This document shows positions 18,535 to 28,415 of a stretch of DNA of 54,358 nucleotides, one piece after another. The notes under the pieces were generated by a model. It ran no database searches, had not been told where the DNA came from, and worked only from the letters and a program-made list of their open reading frames with translations. Positions within the stretch are counted from its first letter, which is position 1, and each line of letters begins with the position of its first letter. The stretch is from Alphaproteobacteria bacterium (GTDB taxonomy: Bacteria > Pseudomonadota > Alphaproteobacteria > Rhodobacterales > Rhodobacteraceae): assembly GCA_030431485.1 (NCBI GenBank), contig JAUIIR010000024.1, forward strand, positions 1 to 54,358. Reading direction: 5' to 3'. The position numbers and the translations under genes are program-made.

Positions 18535-20253
18535 TCACCGGAAATGGGCAAGGCCCTTTTTCCGTGCGGATTCCACCCAATTGGGGACGAAGGGCACGAT
18601 CTTGTCCTGCGTCGGCACCATCATTTCGATGAAATTCGCTCCGGGATGTGCAATCGCGTCCGCGAGAGCTGGTTCGATCTGGTCGCCTGTCGTGATGCGG
18701 GTCGCGCGGAAGCCAAAGCCTTCAGCAACCTTCACATGGTCAACGGCACGGAAATCGGTGGTCCAGGGTGCATCGACATCGTCCAACAGAATCGCCTCCC
18801 CGCGAATCCAACCGTAGCTGTCGTTACGCATTAGGACCACGGTGACGTTTTTACCGCTCCGCCGAATTGTTTCGAAATCGCCCAGCACGAAAGCCAAAGA
18901 ACCATCCCCTGTGAGGCAAATCACCGGTCCGTTGCCTGCGTATGCTGCGCCTATTGCGGCAGGCACGGAGTAGCCGAGGGCGCCCATCGAGTAGTTGGTC
19001 AGGTAGCGCCGCCCGGCGTCACGCACCGACATCAACGCTGAGGGATAGATCGCTGCGACCCCTGGTTCGGCGGTGATAATGCCCTCGCTAGGCAGAAGTC
19101 TGTCGAGAGCCTGCGTAAATTGGACCGGTGAAAACGTGCCTTTGGGCATCGGAATATTGGCATTGAACACTGCATCGAGCGCCAAGCGCTTCAAGTCTGT
19201 CAAATCCAAAGCGGGACGGACAAGATCGGGATGATCTTGACTGAGTAGCTCCAGCATATACTCCAGCGTGGCTCGTGCATCACCGACCAGTCCTACCGCG
19301 AGCGGAAAGTTGTTACCCATATGTGCTTCGGCAATGTCGAGTTGCACGAAGGTTTTGACCATTGGATCCCCGTAAAGTTTCCAGTGATTGGTCGAACTGG
19401 AGTCGGTGTTCGAACCGATCAGGAACACCGTGTCAGCCTCCCTGGCATAGTCGTTGGCATAAGCCATGCCACCGCGCGCGCCGATCACGCGCAAGGCCAG
19501 AGGATGGATTTCAGGCACGGTTCCTTTACCCGGCGTTGTCGTCGCAACAGGGACCTGCAAGCGCTCGGCCAACTCCAAAACCGCCTGTCCCGCACCGGAA
19601 ATGAGCGCGCCCTGTCCACAAACGATAAGCGGCTTTTGGGCCGCCAGAAGAAGAGCGATCGTCTGGCGTATCTTCGCATGATCGGCCACCGGACGGTGAG
19701 CTGGATAAACCTTGTAGTCCGATGCTGCATAAAGGTCTGCAATCTCGGCCTCTTCTTGAAAGACATTGATCGGGACACGCACATGCACCGGTGCCGGCCG
19801 ACCCGATGTGGCAACCCGGAAGGCGCGGCGCAACAGAAAGGGAATGTCTTCGACGCGGGTCAGATAAAAGGATTCCTTGCAAATGCTCGAATACAGAGCT
19901 GTTTGATCCAACCCGGTCAAACCATGCTTCTTGTCCTGATTCATGGGTATGTCAGAGCTGAAGAAGATCACCGGAACGGAGGACAGATAGGCCTCGGCTA
20001 TGCCGGGAGCGCAATGGGTGACACCCGGACTTGGTGCTTCGAGAACGGCTGGGCGTCCCGTGACCTTCGCGTAGGCTTCAGCGGCAAAAGCGGCGGTACG
20101 TTCGTCGCGGGTCAGAACGAATTCGATGGACGAAGACTCCTGCCATTCCTTGTACCAGCCGATGGTCGTCTCACCGGGGAGGCCGAACACACAGCCCACC
20201 TCGTGGAGTTCCAGCATCCGCAGAATGACCTGTGCGCCGTTCATCCGTGTCAT
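18535..20253 (-). CDS. thiamine pyrophosphate-dependent enzyme, acetolactate synthase-like
   Basis: 572 aa with the three-domain layout of the POX/ALS family. The N-terminal Pyr domain has the catalytic Glu51 (T-R-D-E-R-T), the middle domain is a Rossmann-like FAD/dehydrogenase-derived fold, and the C-terminal PP domain has the TPP motif G449-D-G and N477. The normal N-N of the motif is R-N-D here. The start at 20253 has GAGGGAA 5 nt upstream and follows the BASS gene by 10 nt. Substrate unknown. It is not Xsc or a clear IlvB, and it ends a catabolic operon, so cleavage or decarboxylation of a 2-keto acid produced by the FAD enzyme is plausible inference. Confidence 0.85.
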   Translation of the reverse strand: MTRMNGAQVILRMLELHEVGCVFGLPGETTIGWYKEWQESSSIEFVLTRDERTAAFAAEAYAKVTGRPAVLEAPSPGVTHCAPGIAEAYLSSVPVIFFSSDIPMNQDKKHGLTGLDQTALYSSICKESFYLTRVEDIPFLLRRAFRVATSGRPAPVHVRVPINVFQEEAEIADLYAASDYKVYPAHRPVADHAKIRQTIALLLAAQKPLIVCGQGALISGAGQAVLELAERLQVPVATTTPGKGTVPEIHPLALRVIGARGGMAYANDYAREADTVFLIGSNTDSSSTNHWKLYGDPMVKTFVQLDIAEAHMGNNFPLAVGLVGDARATLEYMLELLSQDHPDLVRPALDLTDLKRLALDAVFNANIPMPKGTFSPVQFTQALDRLLPSEGIITAEPGVAAIYPSALMSVRDAGRRYLTNYSMGALGYSVPAAIGAAYAGNGPVICLTGDGSLAFVLGDFETIRRSGKNVTVVLMRNDSYGWIRGEAILLDDVDAPWTTDFRAVDHVKVAEGFGFRATRITTGDQIEPALADAIAHPGANFIEMMVPTQDKIVPFVPNWVESARKKGLAHFR

Positions 20254-20263
20254 GCGCTTTCCC

Positions 20264-21214
20264 TCATGGTTTGTACGTGTCGGCCCCCACGATGGCGCGG
20301 GGACCAAGTATTTTGCCCAGCAGTATGGGCGTGAGATACATCGGGATCTGGTAGCAGCCAATAAACAGCAGCACCCGGTCCATCACTTCGGGCGGCAAGG
20401 CGACAAGAAACAGTGCGATGTTTCTGTTGCCGGCGATGATGCTGGTGCCAGTGCGGTCGCGGGTTTCATCGTCGACCGGCATAAAGCGATGCGCCAGAAG
20501 CTGCATCCCGAAGTTGATGGTGCAGGCAAATGCAAGCCATCCCGCGAACAGCACAGGTGTCGAAAACAACGCGGGGCCAGCGGCGCTCATCAAACCAACG
20601 ACGATGACGCCTAGTAATATGGCCGACAAGCCATCAAGCGACGCGCGGCCTCTGTCACCCAGATCGCGCCAGACCAACAAGCGCAGAGCGAAAGCCAATC
20701 CGACCGCACCGAATATCACAGCGATCAAACGAACCGTGCCGAGTAAAGCTTCGGCTGGCGAGTCTACGATTGGAGATAGTGTCAGCACAACGAAGGCCGT
20801 TAAGGGAAACAGCGCGGTGCCGATCAGCAGAATACGCATGGCGACCGAAGGGTCCTGCCCCATCAGGATGGTGAAATTCGCACTTCCGGTCACGGAGGGC
20901 GCTGCAAGAACGAGGACTAGCGCTAGGCCTGCGGGGGTATTGGCCATGCCGATTCCAGTCAGAGCAGCAATCGCGAGAAGCGGCGCAACGATCTGGTATA
21001 TGGCAACCGATCGCAAAGTGTGACCGATGGCCCTGAACCCCCCGAGGGTCGCGCGCGGCCCGATGCGCAGAGCAGCCACGAAAAGAAGGACGCTCACCAA
21101 CTCTGGGAGGTACGGTCGCAGGGTCTGTGCGAGGCCCGGCAAAGCCAGCCCTGCCAAAAGGCCCGCGACCAAGCTCCATCGACCGTGTCGGGCAATGAAA
21201 CCGAGCAGTTGCAC
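20264..21214 (-). CDS. BASS-family (bile acid:sodium symporter-like) transporter
   Basis: 316 aa, about nine to ten transmembrane helices with no signal peptide. The sequence has the BASS/arsenical-pump-like pattern of two inverted repeats, including GLALVLVLAAPSVTGSANFTILMGQDPSVAM with the family's crossing-helix residues. The start is a GTG at 21214 that shares one base with the dctM stop (TAGTG). A secondary transporter of an organic anion is expected. It is unusual beside a complete TRAP importer: it may export or import a second intermediate. Confidence 0.75.
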   Translation of the reverse strand: MQLLGFIARHGRWSLVAGLLAGLALPGLAQTLRPYLPELVSVLLFVAALRIGPRATLGGFRAIGHTLRSVAIYQIVAPLLAIAALTGIGMANTPAGLALVLVLAAPSVTGSANFTILMGQDPSVAMRILLIGTALFPLTAFVVLTLSPIVDSPAEALLGTVRLIAVIFGAVGLAFALRLLVWRDLGDRGRASLDGLSAILLGVIVVGLMSAAGPALFSTPVLFAGWLAFACTINFGMQLLAHRFMPVDDETRDRTGTSIIAGNRNIALFLVALPPEVMDRVLLFIGCYQIPMYLTPILLGKILGPRAIVGADTYKP

Positions 21215-22518
21215 TATCGTTGTCGGATATTTTCGGGCAACCAGGTCGCCAGTTCGGGGAACGCGATCAGGACAAAGACCATTACGACCATGATCAGGAA
21301 CATCGGGATCGCCGCTTTGGCGATGAAGTTCATCTCGTGGGTCGTCATGCCCTGAAGCACGAAAAGGTTGAACCCGATCGGCGGTGTGATTTGCGCCATT
21401 TCCACGACAACCACAATGAAAATGCCGAACCAGATGATGTCGATGCCAGCCTGACGGATCATCGGTTCGACCACAGCCATCGTCAGCACCACCGAAGAGA
21501 TGCCGTCAAGGAACATTCCGAGGATAATGTAGAAGACGAGCAAGGCCATCAACAACTCAAAGCGGCTCAAGTCGAGTGAGGCGATCAGATCGGCCAGCCC
21601 TCGAGGCAGGCCGGTGAACCCCATCGATAACGACAGGAACGCCGCTCCCGCTAGGATCAGTGCGATCATAGCCGAGGTGCGCACAGCTCCCATGAGGCTT
21701 TCTGTGAAGGTGTCCCAGTTGAGGGACCCTTGGGTTGCGGCCAAAACCATCGAGCCGATGACACCAAAAGCGGCGGCCTCGGTCGCGGTGGCAAAGCCCA
21801 GATACATAGAACCGATGACCACAAGTATCAGACAGATCACCGGAATCAGAAACCGTGAATTCTTGACCTTTTCCGCAAAGGTCATGGGCGCCTCAGGGGT
21901 TGGATTGAAGTCCTTCGAAGCGTAGGACACGATTGCCACGTATGCCATGAACATAGAGGCCAGCGCCAATCCGGGCAGAATGCCCGCCATGAACAGCTTG
22001 GTAATCGATTCATTGATCGTGACCCCATAGACGATCAGCGTCAGCGAGGGGGGGATCATCAGGCCCAGTGTCGCCGCGCCGGCCAGAGTACCGATGACCA
22101 TATTTTCGGGGTAGTTGCGCTTGCGTAGCTCCGGTATCGACATCTTCCCGACGGTGGTCAAAGTTGCCGCGGATGAGCCGGATACCGCCGCGAAGACAGT
22201 ACAGCCAACGATATTGGTGTGCACCAGCCCGCCCGGCAACCGCGCGAGCCATGGCGACAAGCCGCGGAACATGTCTTCGGACAATCGCGTTCGGTAAAGG
22301 ATTTCACCCATCCAGATGAACAGAGGCAGGGCTGTCAACGTCCAGGACGACGACGCACCCCAGATGCGGGTAATCATGGCATCACCGGGCGGGCGCGAGG
22401 TGAAAAGCTCCATTCCGACAAAGGCGACGCCCATCAGTGCGAGGCCGACCCAGACACCGGAGCCAAGGAGAAAAAACAGTACGAAAAGGAAGATTGCGAT
22501 CGGGGCAAGCTGTTCCAT
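21214..22518 (-). CDS. dctM: TRAP transporter large permease, DctM type
   Basis: 434 aa with about 12 hydrophobic segments. Family motifs include GAASSWTLTALPLFIWMGEIL near the N-terminus, GGLVHTNIVGCTVFAAVSGSSAATLTTVG, and the late EMAQITPPIGFNLFVLQG that is diagnostic of DctM. It forms the sodium-driven import channel with DctQ. Separated from dctQ by 6 nt. Confidence 0.96.
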   Translation of the reverse strand: MEQLAPIAIFLFVLFFLLGSGVWVGLALMGVAFVGMELFTSRPPGDAMITRIWGASSSWTLTALPLFIWMGEILYRTRLSEDMFRGLSPWLARLPGGLVHTNIVGCTVFAAVSGSSAATLTTVGKMSIPELRKRNYPENMVIGTLAGAATLGLMIPPSLTLIVYGVTINESITKLFMAGILPGLALASMFMAYVAIVSYASKDFNPTPEAPMTFAEKVKNSRFLIPVICLILVVIGSMYLGFATATEAAAFGVIGSMVLAATQGSLNWDTFTESLMGAVRTSAMIALILAGAAFLSLSMGFTGLPRGLADLIASLDLSRFELLMALLVFYIILGMFLDGISSVVLTMAVVEPMIRQAGIDIIWFGIFIVVVVEMAQITPPIGFNLFVLQGMTTHEMNFIAKAAIPMFLIMVVMVFVLIAFPELATWLPENIRQR

Positions 22519-22524
22519 GGTGCG

Positions 22525-23055
22525 TTACTCCGCGTGGCTCTGTTCGACCAGATCGGACTTGATCCTGTGATTTCCGTTCAAAATCAATTGGATCAGGTGA
22601 TCCCAAAACGCGATGGCAAGGAGAATGGCCCCAACCGACATCGAGATCTGGGGAATCCAGATTGGGGTCTTGTCGAGGCCCTGACTGATTTCGTTCCAGC
22701 GCCACGACACGTAAGTACCTTTGACCGCGTACCATGCAAAATAAGTTGCGATCAGCGTGCCCATTGCAAAACAGAAGGTCTCGCCCCAACGGCGCATCCG
22801 GCCCATGGCGCTAAGAACAAGCGACACACGGATGTGCGCGCCGTGGTTCAGCGCGTAGGCAAATGCAAAGAACGACGCTGCGGCCATGCAATAGCCGGCA
22901 TAATCGGTCGCTCCGGGAAAAGTCGTACCAGTCCAGCGCGCCAACATCTGAAGGACAATAATGGTCAGAATGGCAATCAGGAAAACAGACGCGATGACAC
23001 CTCCCAATAGATACAGAAAATCAAGAATGCGCCTGAGCGCGCGCGCTGCCGCCAT
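22525..23055 (-). CDS. dctQ: TRAP transporter small permease, DctQ type
   Basis: 176 aa with four transmembrane helices (about 10-35, 45-68, 90-110, 130-155). The pattern WTGTTFPGATDYAGYCMAAASFFAFAYALNHGAHIRV is typical of DctQ. It bridges DctM and the periplasmic binding protein. The 85 bp to dctP hold a stem-loop. Confidence 0.94.
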   Translation of the reverse strand: MAAARALRRILDFLYLLGGVIASVFLIAILTIIVLQMLARWTGTTFPGATDYAGYCMAAASFFAFAYALNHGAHIRVSLVLSAMGRMRRWGETFCFAMGTLIATYFAWYAVKGTYVSWRWNEISQGLDKTPIWIPQISMSVGAILLAIAFWDHLIQLILNGNHRIKSDLVEQSHAE

Positions 23056-23085
23056 GGTCCCGGTCCCGTAAAGTCATGGTGTGAA

Positions 23086-23130
23086 CCGGGCCAGAGACAC
23101 GTCTTGAACAAGACATCTGCCCCGGCCCGG
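23086..23130 (-). terminator. stem-loop between dctP and dctQ
   Basis: On the minus strand CCGGGCC and GGCCCGG flank an inner hairpin GTCTTG/CAAGAC (23101-23114). There is no U-run. It probably stabilises the upstream dctP message, allowing excess binding protein over permease. Confidence 0.5.
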
Positions 23131-23140
23131 CCGTTTCAGA

Positions 23141-24118
23141 TCAGTTTCCAGCCTTGTAGGCATCGACGATCGCTTTGCCCGCGTCGCCCGCACCGGCCAG
23201 CCATTCCTCGGTCATGGTTGCACCGATGACCTTGAGCTCTTCGACAAGCGTGTCGCTTGCAGGCTCGACGGTCATGCCGCCTTCACGGAGACCGTCCAGA
23301 GTGAAGTCGGTGTAATCCTTGGACCGCGCCAGTCCCTCCGTCTTGGCAGCGGCAGCACAGTCGTTCATCACGCCCTTGGCTGCGTCATCCAGATCGTTCC
23401 AGGCGTCCATGTTCACGAACACCGCGTTGCGGGGCAGCCATGCGTCCACGATGTAGAAGTGGTTCAGATGCTCCCACACTTTACGGTCATAACCGGTAGA
23501 TCCCGACGAAATCATTGAGTCGGCCACACCTGTTGCGAAGGCCTGACTGATTTCGGCGGCTTCGATTTGCACGGGGATCATGCCGGTGAGTTCCGCCAGA
23601 CGCGCTGTCGCGGTCGAATAGGAGCGAAACTTAACACCGTTCATGTCCGCGACCGAGTTGACCGGATCGCGGAAGTAAAGCCCCTGCGGCGGCCACGGCA
23701 CTGAATAGAGGTAGTGCAGATTGTCCTCTGCCATAACCTCGGCAACTGCGGGACCTGCAATTTCCCACAGCTTTTCATGTTCATCAAAGGATGAAACAAG
23801 GAAGGGGATCGAGTCGACACCATAAAGCGGGTTCTCGTTCTGGTGTGCCGAAAGAAGGCGTTCGCCGATATTGGCTTGTCCAGTCTGGACGGCACGCTTG
23901 ATCTCGTTGCCTGGGAAGAGCGAACCCGACGGGTGCGTCACAATCTCGAGGTCACCACCTGTTCCGTCGGTCACGCACTTAGCGAAATTCGCGCCGACTT
24001 CCGAGTGAAAGTTCGTGGCGGCATAGGCCATCGGCATGTCCCACGTCTCGGCTATGGCCGGCGCGGCCACCGAGGCCGCGAGCGCGGCACCTGCGGTCCA
24101 GTTCATGAGGTTTTTCAT
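23141..24118 (-). CDS. dctP: TRAP transporter substrate-binding protein, DctP type
   Basis: 325 aa with a cleavable Sec signal peptide (cleavage after A-I-A near residue 23). DctP-type motifs are QTGQANIGERLLSAHQNENPLYGVDSIPFLV and KFRSYSTATARLAELTGMIPVQIEAAEISQAFATGVADSMISS. The conserved Arg (K-F-R) that contacts a ligand carboxylate is present, so the substrate is likely an organic acid or amino acid. Periplasmic. First transporter gene after the FAD oxidoreductase. Confidence 0.96.
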   Translation of the reverse strand: MKNLMNWTAGAALAASVAAPAIAETWDMPMAYAATNFHSEVGANFAKCVTDGTGGDLEIVTHPSGSLFPGNEIKRAVQTGQANIGERLLSAHQNENPLYGVDSIPFLVSSFDEHEKLWEIAGPAVAEVMAEDNLHYLYSVPWPPQGLYFRDPVNSVADMNGVKFRSYSTATARLAELTGMIPVQIEAAEISQAFATGVADSMISSGSTGYDRKVWEHLNHFYIVDAWLPRNAVFVNMDAWNDLDDAAKGVMNDCAAAAKTEGLARSKDYTDFTLDGLREGGMTVEPASDTLVEELKVIGATMTEEWLAGAGDAGKAIVDAYKAGN

Positions 24119-24167
24119 TCTTGGTCTCCCTGTGGTTTGGTACGGATCTCTTTGTGTTTTGATCCCG

Positions 24168-25418
24168 TCACGCAGAGTAGCGTGCGGGGGAATAGGGGCT
24201 CAGGTCAATATTCGGTGTGGTTTTCGACAGCATTTGCGCGACGATCCGGCCCGTTCGGGGGCCGCCTGTCAGGCCGACATGGTCGTGGCCAAAGGCAACA
24301 AAGGCCCCAGCGAGATCTGGCACCTCGCCGATTACAAGGATCGAATCCGCCATAGACGGGCGATGGCCCATCCATTCGACGGTTTTTTTCCAAGTGATGC
24401 CCGGAATCGCTGCACGGATGTTGCGCTCCAACAGATCGAACGCAGCCCGCGAGGGTTCCGCATCCAGGCCACCGAATTCAACGATCCCGGCAAGACGCAG
24501 TCGGCCTTCCATCGGCGTGGCTACGAATTTTCCCGAAGCGACCATGACCGGTGCGCGGGGCATTACTGAGGGTTCCCATAGTTCCAAGTGATATCCGCGT
24601 TCACTTTCCAGCGGCGCTTTCAACCCAAGCTTTGAGGCCAGCGGTTTCGACCATGCACCTGTGGCCAATACCACGCCATTGCAGGCAATCTTGTCTCCGC
24701 CAGCTCGCACACCCGTCACGCGACCATTCTGGCGCAGAAAATCCGTCACCTCAGCGCGAATGATCCGTGCGCCTTGTGCCTCAGCATGGTCCGCAAGCGC
24801 CTTGACATAAGCCCCCGGGTCGGAAATTCGACCGTGATTTCCAAGTCGCGCCGCAAGGCCGATTTGCGGCGCGAAAATAGGATCATACGCCCGAAACGCA
24901 TCGCCTTCCAAAACGTCCCAGTCAAAGCCGTGTTCCTTGCGGACCGACCACCCGATGGCATCATCCTCGTAGTGTTTGCGATCTTTATAAAGGTACAGGT
25001 AGTCGCTTGGGACGATCCATTTTTCTGCCCCCGTGCCCGCCGCAAGCGCTTGATGGTCGGCAAGACTGTCACCAATGATAGGCGCCATTACTGCCGCTCT
25101 CCGACGCATCGTAGCTTCGTTTGCATGCCCCATATACGACAGCAGCCAAGGGGCTAGCTTGGGCAGGTATCCCCATTTCAGGAACAACGGCTCGTCGGAA
25201 CTGAAGAGCATGCCCGGAGCCTTTTTCCACAGGCCCGGAACGGTAACCGGGATAATGGAACAGCTTGCCAGCACACCGCCATTGCCGTGGCTTGCCCCCG
25301 CTGCCGGTCCCTCGCGGTCTATAAGGATAACATCATGTCCACTGCGCTGAAGCCAGATGGCGGTTGAAACACCAACGATGCCGGCACCAATGACTGCAAT
25401 TTTTCCACCCGTACTCAT
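24168..25418 (-). CDS. FAD-dependent D-amino-acid dehydrogenase-like oxidoreductase
   Basis: 416 aa. An N-terminal dinucleotide fold ([24 protein letters not shown]) and a C-terminal [21 protein letters not shown] segment match DadA-type flavoproteins that oxidise D-amino acids or cyclic imino acids to keto or imino acids. Translationally coupled (ATGA) to the upstream enolase-superfamily gene. Together they suggest epimerisation or dehydration of an unusual amino acid followed by oxidation. DadA itself is one possibility, but the genomic context argues for a specialised substrate. Confidence 0.87.
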   Translation of the reverse strand: MSTGGKIAVIGAGIVGVSTAIWLQRSGHDVILIDREGPAAGASHGNGGVLASCSIIPVTVPGLWKKAPGMLFSSDEPLFLKWGYLPKLAPWLLSYMGHANEATMRRRAAVMAPIIGDSLADHQALAAGTGAEKWIVPSDYLYLYKDRKHYEDDAIGWSVRKEHGFDWDVLEGDAFRAYDPIFAPQIGLAARLGNHGRISDPGAYVKALADHAEAQGARIIRAEVTDFLRQNGRVTGVRAGGDKIACNGVVLATGAWSKPLASKLGLKAPLESERGYHLELWEPSVMPRAPVMVASGKFVATPMEGRLRLAGIVEFGGLDAEPSRAAFDLLERNIRAAIPGITWKKTVEWMGHRPSMADSILVIGEVPDLAGAFVAFGHDHVGLTGGPRTGRIVAQMLSKTTPNIDLSPYSPARYSA

Positions 25419-26548
25419 GCGGCCGACCCTCTGGCGATGCAGTAGTGATTGAGCTTGTTTACATCCGGCCTAATTCCGAGGCCTGGGCCGTCAGGCACCT
25501 GCACCCGTCCGCCGTCGCAGGGGAAGGGTGTTTCGAGGATGTCTTCGGCCAGATAGTAGCGCGCCTGGTAGAATTCACAGCCCAGATCAATGGCCTGTGT
25601 GGCTGCGATCATATGAGCGCCCGCAAGGTGCGCAAGCCCCGCTTCAAACATGTCACCACCATAGGCTCCAAGTCCGTGGGCTGTAGCTAAGTTGGCGACG
25701 GCCTGTCCACGCACCAGACTGCCGGATTTCATGATCTTGACCGAAACGCCATCGCAGATACCTTCGCGCACGGCGCGCGCCATGTCTTCTGGGCCGAAGA
25801 CACTTTCGTCCGCCAGCAACGGCACATCAATGGCACGTCTTATCTCTGCCATGAGATCGTAAAGGGGTGCGCGGACCGGCTGTTCGATGAAATCTGGCTT
25901 GAATTCTGCGACATCGCACACACACTGAATGGCGCCTTCAGGCTCCAATCCCTGATTGAAGTCAACGCGTACGGCGAAATCGGGATAATCCAGTGCCAAG
26001 GCTTCAAGACGCATCACGTCGAAGGCGTGGTCGCGGAACCCGGTCTTGAGCTTGACGATCCGCACGCCATCGGCCTGCAAACGGTTCAGCAAGGCGCGGT
26101 CCTGATCGAAATCGGGATTGGCCAGGGACACCGACAGCGGGATGCTATCGCGGCATTTGCCGCCCAGAAGCGCATGGACAGGCTGACCCGAGATGCGGCC
26201 TTCAAGATCGAGAAGCGCAGTATCGAGCGCGGCCTTCGCCTCCGTACAATGCGCAACCGCTCTGCTTGCATCCCTCATGATCGCATCTCGATCTGAGAGC
26301 GGCCGCCCAAGCACCAGTGGGCGGATGTAGCGGTCAAGCGCTGCATAGGTTGCTTCGGGTGATCCAGTGAAGACAACCCAAGGCGACGCTTCGCCCCAGC
26401 CTGTTTCCCCACCTTCCGCCGTCAATCGAAGGATGACCACTTCACAAGCTCCGTCCACACGACCAATGCCATGATCGCGTGCGGACAGGACGGGCAGAGA
26501 TAGGTACCAAAGGTCAAAGCCGATGATTTTCTGATTGATGTCACCCAT
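25415..26548 (-). CDS. enolase-superfamily (MLE subgroup) enzyme, possible cis-3-hydroxyproline dehydratase or epimerase
   Basis: 377 aa from 26548, with GGGGGT upstream; the frame reaches 26623 but has no ribosome site there. Catalytic residues of the muconate-lactonising subgroup are visible: K166-x-K168, metal ligands D196, E222 and D247, and a second base K271. The C-terminal [17 protein letters not shown] and the following [10 protein letters not shown] stretches resemble roseobacterial proteins described as cis-3-hydroxy-L-proline dehydratases. The related 4-hydroxyproline-betaine epimerase and dipeptide epimerases remain alternatives. It is the first gene of the operon and is divergent from a LysR gene. 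Confidence 0.8.
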   Translation of the reverse strand: MGDINQKIIGFDLWYLSLPVLSARDHGIGRVDGACEVVILRLTAEGGETGWGEASPWVVFTGSPEATYAALDRYIRPLVLGRPLSDRDAIMRDASRAVAHCTEAKAALDTALLDLEGRISGQPVHALLGGKCRDSIPLSVSLANPDFDQDRALLNRLQADGVRIVKLKTGFRDHAFDVMRLEALALDYPDFAVRVDFNQGLEPEGAIQCVCDVAEFKPDFIEQPVRAPLYDLMAEIRRAIDVPLLADESVFGPEDMARAVREGICDGVSVKIMKSGSLVRGQAVANLATAHGLGAYGGDMFEAGLAHLAGAHMIAATQAIDLGCEFYQARYYLAEDILETPFPCDGGRVQVPDGPGLGIRPDVNKLNHYCIARGSAA

Positions 26549-26647
26549 CTGCGAAGGACCCCCGTTATTTAAGCCTGCCCTCAGAGCATCATCATTTCCA
26601 ATACAAATTTTTTCCGATGTCATAACTTAACGTGATATATAGAACTC
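26549..26647. promoter_or_regulatory. divergent promoter region, catabolic cluster 1
   Basis: 99 bp between the enolase-superfamily gene and lysR. It contains an AT-rich pseudo-palindromic stretch around 26620-26641 (ATAACTTAACGTGATAT) that could hold a LysR T-N11-A site, but no perfect inverted repeat. Regulation of both directions from here is inferred from layout. Confidence 0.35.
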
Positions 26648-27568
26648 ATGTCCGCGCCGTTCCGCCAGTTCCAAGCCTTTCACGCCATTATGGAACGCGG
26701 CACCGTCACGGCGGCTGCCGAGCATCTCGGTATTTCCCAGCCCGCCATCAGCAACCTGCTCGCGCAACTCGAACGGCGGACCAAGTTGAAACTCTTCGAA
26801 CGCAGGCGTGGCCGTTTAGTGCCAACACCGGAAGCCGCAGTTCTGTTCGATGAAATCGACACGATTGTACGTGGGCTTGATCATATAAATCAGGCGGTCG
26901 CCGATTTGCAGAACCGAACGGCGGGACAGTTACAAGTTGCTACAAACCACGCACTGGCTTTCGGCTTCATCCCCGCTGAAATCGCCTCGTTTTGCGAACT
27001 GCGTCCGAATCTGACACTTGCCATGCAATCCCAGTATTCCGGGAAAATCCAGGAATGGGTCGCGGCGGGTCTCTATGAGATCGGAATTTGCGAGCGGCCC
27101 ATTCTGCATGAAGGCTTGGAAGAGCGCCGGTTCACCTTTGAGACCCTGTGTGCGATTCCCAACAGCGCAGGTTTGTCCGAACATGCGTCGGTGACGCCAG
27201 CGGATCTTGATGATTATCCTTTCATCATCATGGGAGCTGATCACATGGTCACCCGCCGTACGCGTGAAGCCTTTCACGCACATGGCGCACATTTTCGCGT
27301 TCGCTGCCACACGGACCTGTTTCGAAACGCACTGAACTTGGTGAAACAGGGATTAGGCGCTGCGATGATGGACCCGTTCACCTTGGCCAGCGATGATGGA
27401 CAGGGCTATATAGTCCGCCGCCTGGACCCGACTGTGCATCTCGATATTGTCATTGTGACGCGGCGGGATCGACCGATTTCGGTAGTCGGGCAAGAATTTC
27501 TTGATCAGATCATTCCTCGTATGGAGAAAATTGCCACAAACAAAGTGCAGGACAGGATCGAGGCATGA
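26648..27568 (+). CDS. LysR-type transcriptional regulator
   Basis: 306 aa. The N-terminal winged helix-turn-helix (FHAIMERGTVTAAAEHLGISQPAISNLLAQLE) is followed by a LysR effector-binding domain (about 92-295). It lies divergently to the enolase-TRAP operon and is coupled by a 4-nt ATGA overlap to the racemase gene. By LysR logic it probably activates the operon in response to the substrate or a pathway intermediate. Confidence 0.93.
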   Translation: MSAPFRQFQAFHAIMERGTVTAAAEHLGISQPAISNLLAQLERRTKLKLFERRRGRLVPTPEAAVLFDEIDTIVRGLDHINQAVADLQNRTAGQLQVATNHALAFGFIPAEIASFCELRPNLTLAMQSQYSGKIQEWVAAGLYEIGICERPILHEGLEERRFTFETLCAIPNSAGLSEHASVTPADLDDYPFIIMGADHMVTRRTREAFHAHGAHFRVRCHTDLFRNALNLVKQGLGAAMMDPFTLASDDGQGYIVRRLDPTVHLDIVIVTRRDRPISVVGQEFLDQIIPRMEKIATNKVQDRIEA

Positions 27569-28278
27569 AGGTGCAGGGCGGAAAGGCCATTTACGGAGCG
27601 AGCGTCGGTATTCTCATGCTGGAAGCGCGTTTCCCACGTATCCGCGGAGATATGGGCAACGCGGTAAGCTGGGACTTTCCGGTTCATTACAAGATCGTCA
27701 GGGGCGCTTCACCCGATAAGGTGGTGCGCCGGAACGCGGAAGGTCTCCTTGCGGATTTCGCCGCCGCCGCGCAAGAGCTGGTTGCGGACGGGGTGGACGG
27801 CATCACAACCAACTGCGGATTTCTTTCGATTTTTCAGAACGAAATTGCCAAGGCGGTCGGCGTTCCGGTTGCAACATCGTCCCTGATGCAGACGGCGATG
27901 GTGAACGCACTTCTACCACCCGACAAACGGGCCGGGATCCTGACGATCTCGGCCAGCACCCTGACATCAGCGCATCTGGAGGCGGCCGGGGTTCCGCCCG
28001 ATACGCCCATTGGCACCACAGAAGGCGGCCGCGAATTCACACGCGCCATTCTCGGGAACGAGTTGGAGCTGGATGTCGCCGCAGCCGAGGCCGATAACGT
28101 TGAAGCAGCACGGCAGCTGGTGTCCGAAAATCCTGATGTCGGCGCTTTGGTGCTGGAGTGTACCAATATGGGCCCTTATGCGCGGGCGATCCGCGAAGCG
28201 ACTGGATTGCCTGTCTTTTCAATCCTTAATTTCGTGTCTTGGTTTCAGGCAGGACTAACCCCCAAACGGTACGGTTAG
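27565..28278 (+). CDS. aspartate/glutamate/hydantoin racemase-family protein
   Basis: 237 aa. The two catalytic cysteines of the family lie in T-T-N-C-G-F (about residue 77) and L-E-C-T-N-M (about 200), in a pseudo-symmetric two-domain fold. Members act as Asp/Glu racemases, hydantoin racemases or maleate isomerases. Co-expression with the LysR gene suggests it inverts a stereocentre of the pathway substrate. Distinct in sequence from the racemase at 32128, so it is not a recent duplicate. Confidence 0.82.
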   Translation: MKVQGGKAIYGASVGILMLEARFPRIRGDMGNAVSWDFPVHYKIVRGASPDKVVRRNAEGLLADFAAAAQELVADGVDGITTNCGFLSIFQNEIAKAVGVPVATSSLMQTAMVNALLPPDKRAGILTISASTLTSAHLEAAGVPPDTPIGTTEGGREFTRAILGNELELDVAAAEADNVEAARQLVSENPDVGALVLECTNMGPYARAIREATGLPVFSILNFVSWFQAGLTPKRYG

Positions 28279-28415
28279 GTCAGAACCGAACAAATATAGG
28301 GAGCACCCGAAATCCAACTGTCTCCCGGCCTACTTCGAGATGATTAATTTTCCATCAAGAACATCAGTCCGAGTGACAGCACCCTGATGCCGGCCTCTCG
28401 GTGACGAATTGCTAT

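Noticed and set aside
19321..20334. 337-aa plus-strand open frame
   Set aside because: Antisense to the TPP enzyme; no recognisable features.
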